Made by a program: the position numbers and the translations under genes. A model generated the notes under the pieces. That model saw nothing but the letters and a program-made list of their open reading frames with translations, was not told where the DNA came from and searched no databases. Positions 43,262-46,625 of a stretch of 46,625 bases of DNA are shown piece by piece (position 1 is the first letter of the stretch; each line of letters opens with the position of its first letter). This DNA comes from Clostridia bacterium (GTDB taxonomy: Bacteria > Bacillota > Clostridia > TANB77 > CAG-508), in contig JAAWDR010000032.1 of the NCBI GenBank assembly GCA_022793875.1, positions 1 to 46,625 on the forward strand, in the 5' to 3' direction.

Positions 43262-44426
43262 ATTTCTGCCTCCTTAAAGAAAATATTGAAATATATATCA
43301 TTATAAAAGCAAAAATTAATAAACTTGTTATATTAAAAAAGTATCTATCTAATGTATCATAATAATATAATGAGTACAATCCATCTGTTATCATACTTGC
43401 TGGATTTAATTTATTTACAATAGGAACATTTTTGTCTATAATATATTTCATTGTAATTCCCATCATTCCAGATAAAAAACATCCTAACATTGTAATCGAT
43501 ATTAATATTCCTGTTTTTATTCCTTCATTTGTTTTTAATACTGTGCCTATTGCTAATCCCATACTTAATCCTGCAAAACTTCCTACCATTCCTAATAAAA
43601 TAACTAGTGGTAAATTTGTTCCATAATCTACTTTTAATACAAATATTGTATATAAAAATAAAAGTGAAAGTCCTATTATTTGAGTTATATAGCTGGCAAT
43701 AATACTACTAAAGACTACTTTTCCCTTTGATGTTGGCGCTACTGATATTCTTTTTCCATTATTACTCATATTTGCTAAATTTTGATTGATTGCTACCATT
43801 CCAAGTATTCCACCATAAAGACATGTCATTGCTATTAATGTATAATATTCTATCATTGTATAACTTAAATTTTTATTTGATATATTTTCAATTTTTGCTT
43901 CTTCTTTTTGGTTTTTTTCTATTATTTCTTTGTACATTTTTTCATAGTCTATATTATAGTTTCCTGCCATTATTTCTTTTTTTATTTCACTTTCAGCAAG
44001 GCTTTTTACAATTTCACTTATTTGTATAATTTCTTCTGTTACAGATTTTAATATAGTTTCATTTATTCCACTTGTTGTAACTATTATTTTTGGTTTTTCT
44101 TCTAATATTAAATATCCACTTATTTCATCATTTTCTAATAGTTCTTTTGCTTGTTTCTCTGTAACATATTGTGTATTAAATAATCTATCTTGATTTTTTT
44201 CATCACTTAATGTTTTAAATGTTTCTTTAAATATTTCATTATTTTTAAATTCTTCATTATTTACTATTGCTATATCAATTATTTCTAGTTTTTCACTATT
44301 TTCAATATTTGAAAATGCCATATTGAAAAATGTTCCTAATATTATTGGAAATGCAAATGTCCAAAATATTAACATTTTATTTCTAAAAAGAGTCTTTATA
44401 GAATATTTTAGATTATGCATAAACAT
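43248..44426 (-). CDS. ABC-2 type permease, first subunit
   Basis: The 392-aa protein has an N-terminal helix (MLIFWTFAFPIILGTFF), an extracytoplasmic domain, then five or six helices from about residue 195, ending with a basic tail (SLRRQKYD). The layout is ABC-2. The start codon shares one base with the ATPase stop (TAATG), indicating coupled translation; an ATG two codons later (44420) has slightly better spacing from AGGGA and is an alternative. It is followed by the second permease with 14 bases overlap. Confidence 0.88.
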   Translation of the reverse strand: MFMHNLKYSIKTLFRNKMLIFWTFAFPIILGTFFNMAFSNIENSEKLEIIDIAIVNNEEFKNNEIFKETFKTLSDEKNQDRLFNTQYVTEKQAKELLENDEISGYLILEEKPKIIVTTSGINETILKSVTEEIIQISEIVKSLAESEIKKEIMAGNYNIDYEKMYKEIIEKNQKEEAKIENISNKNLSYTMIEYYTLIAMTCLYGGILGMVAINQNLANMSNNGKRISVAPTSKGKVVFSSIIASYITQIIGLSLLFLYTIFVLKVDYGTNLPLVILLGMVGSFAGLSMGLAIGTVLKTNEGIKTGILISITMLGCFLSGMMGITMKYIIDKNVPIVNKLNPASMITDGLYSLYYYDTLDRYFFNITSLLIFAFIMIYISIFSLRRQKYDSI

Positions 44427-45365
44427 TAGTCCCTAAGCCCCTTTCCTGTTAGTTCTAAGAATACATCATTTAATGTTGGTCTTTCAGAATATATTTTATT
44501 ATACTTTATATTTTCTTCTTTCATATAATCTATTAATTCTACTAAATTGTTTTTACCTTTTTTATATGTAATAAGCAATATGTTTCCATTATATGTTACT
44601 TCATCCACATTTTCTAATATTTTTATTTGCTCTATATATTTTTCTTCTAAATTATTTACTTCTACTGTTACTTTTTCTTCTATTTTGGCTAATTCTTTTA
44701 GTTCATCTGTTGTTCCAGTTGCTAATATTTTTCCTTTATCTAATATTATTACTCTATCACAAATAATTTCAACTTCTTCCATATAATGTGTTGTATAAAC
44801 AATTGTAGCTCCATTATCTCTTAATTTTTTTATTCCATCTAATATATTGTTTCTACTTTGTGGATCTACCGCTACTGTTGGTTCATCTAGGAAAATAAGC
44901 TCTGGTTTATGTGCAATTCCACATGCTATATTTAATCTTCTTAATAATCCTCCAGATAATTGTTTTGGATAAAATTTTTTAAAATCTTCTAATCCTACTA
45001 ATTGTATTGCATCTTCTATATATTGTTTTCTTTTATCTTTATTTTTTATATACAACCCACAAAAATAATCAATATTTTCATATACTGTTAGTTCTTCAAA
45101 TACTGCCACTTCTTGAAATATAACTCCTATTTTGGCTTTTATATCATAACTGTCTGGTTTCATTTCTTTTCCAAATATTTTTATGCTTCCTTCACTAAAG
45201 TTTAATAGTGATAATATGCAGTTTATTGTTGTTGATTTTCCACTTCCATTTGGTCCGTAATAGTCCTAGTATTTCTCCTTTTTTTACTTCAAATGATAAG
45301 TTGTCTATTGCTTTTAGTTTTTTGTATTCTTTTGTTAGGTTTTTGATTTCTATGACATTATTCAT
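44426..45365 (-). CDS. ABC-2 exporter ATPase, interrupted by a +1 frameshift in Walker A
   Basis: The conceptual protein is about 313 aa. The ATG at 45365 has AGGAG 9 bases upstream and encodes MNNVIEIKNLTKEYKKLK to GEILGLL. One extra base (plus position 45257) changes TTA-GGA-CCA into TTA-CGG-ACC just before the Walker A GPNGSGKSTT, so frame 1 ends near 45195. The other frame continues through Q-loop VIFQEVAVFEE, signature LSGGLLRRLNIA, Walker B LIFLDEPTVAVD and H-loop YTTHYMEE to 44426. As written, neither fragment has Walker A plus the rest. The same extra C before GGACC occurs in the permease gene at 15245. It pairs with the two downstream permeases. Confidence 0.85.
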
Positions 45366-45385
45366 TTTTATTTTCTCCTTACTTT

Positions 45386-45492
45386 TGTGCCAAAGGGGAC
45401 GTACTTTTTTGGCACATTTAAAATTATTTAATATTGAAAAATATTTTTTTGATTTAAATTTTGTGCCAAAAAAGTACGTCCCCTTTGGCACA
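45386..45492. repeat. Pair of 31-bp TGTGCC palindromes in exact inverted orientation
   Basis: Positions 45386-45416 and 45462-45492 are exact reverse complements. Each is itself a palindrome-like unit, TGTGCCAAA to TTTGGCACA with an off-centre GGGGACGTAC core. They are separated by 45 A/T-rich bases. The pair lies just upstream of the ABC-2 ATPase start, in its leader. The unit matches the element at 28551. Confidence 0.85.
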
Positions 45493-45590
45493 CTTATTAT
45501 ATCACTTGTTATTTTATTTTTATATAGTTTTTTCTTATTTTATGTATATTTTTTTGCATTTAAAATGCAAAATATATAATTAATTTATAC

Positions 45591-45734
45591 AAGAACAAAA
45601 GAGGCATGATTAAATTTTTTTAACCTTTTAGATTACTTTTCATGCCTCGTTTTTGTTCGTGCGCCAAATTTGCTTTGGCAAATTTGTGTGCAAAGTATTT
45701 ATATTATAGGAAAGTCGAAGTTTCCTATAATATA
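45591..45734. repeat. Composite three-hairpin repeat, copy 3
   Basis: The 144-bp element is nearly identical to 26410-26556. Hairpin A (GAACAAAAGAGGCATGATTA against CATGCCTCGTTTTTGTTC) and hairpin B are conserved. Hairpin C keeps the stem TTATATTATAGGAAA/TTTCCTATAATATAA but has a different loop (GTCGAAG). As in copy 2 it abuts a terminator's T-tract. Confidence 0.9.
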
Positions 45735-45770
45735 AAAAAGTGACATAGCATTAAAAATTACTATATCACT
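45734..45770 (-). terminator. Terminator of the right-edge surface protein gene
   Basis: AGTGATATAG (45770-45761) pairs with CTATGTCACT (45748-45739) with one mismatch, followed by TTTTTTATA on the minus strand. The composite repeat begins at its T-tract. A small AGAGAT/ATCTCT hairpin (45854-45869) lies closer to the stop codon. Confidence 0.7.
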
Positions 45771-45869
45771 ATTTGAAACTATTAAAAAATTCACACACTA
45801 CTATTGACAAACTCTTGATTTTTCAAACTAAATTTTTTACATACTCACAGCTTTAGAGATTCAGATCTC

Positions 45870-46625
45870 TCAATAGAATGTAGCTCTGAATGTTCCATTG
45901 TCATAGATACCACTTGTAGTATATGGAAAACGCACAGAACATGGTTGTGCACTTCCATTCACCCCTATTCGTCCTCCTCTGTAAACACAAGGATTAGAGC
46001 CTCCAGCGCATTCCAGTGTCCATTCCCAGAAGTTTCCTGCAAAATCATATATATTCATTCTATTATTCCTCTCTAATCCAGGAGCAGGTGAACCAGAATT
46101 GAGATACCTTCCCCAACTTGAACTATCTTCATTTATATAATATTGAACCGTTTTTCCACTTGGTGGAGTAGTCCAAGCATAACTCACCTCTAGGTACTTG
46201 CACACTAAATCCCATTGTATTCCAAATAATAAACTACTTGTCTTCGTATTGTCTGGCGCAAACCCGCTTGCTTTCTTTTGTGCATTTCCACACGTTATAG
46301 AATATTGTCCATCCTCACGCCTTTGCACCCAAAATCCACCATTATTATATACACTATTTATCATTTTATTGTACATTGCATTATATGTTGTAGCATCTGC
46401 TATTCCACATCCACTATACCATGTATCATCCCAACTATAATTTTGACTTGCCGAACCTTTTCTATATACTCCTGCATATGTTATTAAATCTGCTTTTATT
46501 GCTGCATTTAATTCTTCTTGTGTTCTTTCTTCTCCTAATACATCTGCTGTTGTGATTATTTTTTTTGGTACTTCTATCCATACCCATTCTCTATTATTTT
46601 TATCTTTTTTTACTATTCCTTTTGA
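45870..46625 (-). CDS. Formylglycine-generating-enzyme-like (SUMF1/C-type lectin fold) protein, 5' end missing
   Basis: The visible 251 codons are the C-terminal part of a larger protein whose frame is open to the window edge. The segment EWVWIEVPKKIITTADVLGE near the cut is followed by YWIQRREDGQYS-type sequence (here FWVQRREDGQYSITCG) and the FGE hallmark MNIYDFAGNFWEWTLEC, then YRGGRIGVNGSAQPCSVR and GTFRATFY. Such domains occur in exported, often tandem proteins of gut Clostridia; whether it makes formylglycine is doubtful. Codon use is richer in G and C than in neighbouring genes. A terminator follows. Confidence 0.75.
   Translation of the reverse strand, partial: SKGIVKKDKNNREWVWIEVPKKIITTADVLGEERTQEELNAAIKADLITYAGVYRKGSASQNYSWDDTWYSGCGIADATTYNAMYNKMINSVYNNGGFWVQRREDGQYSITCGNAQKKASGFAPDNTKTSSLLFGIQWDLVCKYLEVSYAWTTPPSGKTVQYYINEDSSSWGRYLNSGSPAPGLERNNRMNIYDFAGNFWEWTLECAGGSNPCVYRGGRIGVNGSAQPCSVRFPYTTSGIYDNGTFRATFY

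Noticed and set aside
45195..45491. A separate 98-aa protein before the ABC-2 ATPase
   Set aside because: Its middle is the ATPase N-terminus up to GEILGLL and its end is out-of-frame Walker A sequence; the first 42 codons run through the TGTGCC palindromes and have no ribosome binding site. It is the 5' part of the frameshifted ATPase gene.

Overview
The window is very AT-rich (by eye about three quarters A+T or more). Genes are packed tightly, have strong AGGAGG-type ribosome binding sites, and nearly all lie on the minus strand. Together these point to a low-GC Bacillota, most likely a gut-dwelling, spore-forming Clostridia lineage. A bile salt hydrolase argues for an intestinal habitat, a CotF-type spore coat protein for sporulation, and a cohesin/dockerin pair, an Lsa-like ABC-F protein and FtsX-type exporters fit the same group. 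I cannot name a species. No tRNA, rRNA, CRISPR array, complete insertion sequence or prophage was seen.

Layout from left to right. 1-3453: a HAD-type nucleotidase fragment, a Nudix hydrolase, a hairpin-rich gap with a decayed gene, the 23S rRNA m5U methyltransferase and yebC. 3454-6821: a candidate defence island with an OLD/PARIS-like AAA ATPase, an overlapping TOPRIM-like partner and a small third gene that looks frameshifted, flanked by gaps rich in inverted repeats. 6822-11370: small metabolic and regulatory genes (hotdog thioesterase, GNAT, zinc-ribbon protein, tocopherol-cyclase-like protein, two GyrI-like effector-binding proteins, WYL regulator). 11719-19545: a small membrane protein, then a likely operon of cardiolipin synthase, a YwaF-like membrane protein and a MacB-type ABC exporter whose permease gene is frameshifted, then bile salt hydrolase. 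19607-20044: a 438-bp fold-back (MITE-like) element with a 9-bp target duplication.

20089-27853: a three-gene membrane operon, two ATPase-permease fusion exporters in tandem, and an ECF sigma/anti-sigma pair. 27992-28543: the only plus-strand gene (spore coat). 28594-32794: an sdpRI-type regulator/immunity pair, ABC-F protein, DUF4180, TfoX-N and a membrane-bound XRE regulator. 32894-38446: a cell-wall cohesin and a 1566-residue secreted dockerin protein in one operon. 38669-41117: copper ATPase and chaperone. 41390-45365: PnuC and an ABC-2 exporter whose ATPase gene is frameshifted. The right edge cuts a formylglycine-generating-enzyme-like surface protein.

Three themes stand out. Two ABC exporter genes carry the same lesion, an extra C immediately before GGACC, which makes an in-frame CGG codon; I found no other in-frame CGG by eye. 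Families of intergenic palindromes recur: a composite three-hairpin element, its single-hairpin relatives, and TGTGCCAAA...TTTGGCACA units. The cohesin and dockerin genes form a self-contained surface-assembly module, with the cohesin wall-anchored through an LPxTG-like LPYAG motif.
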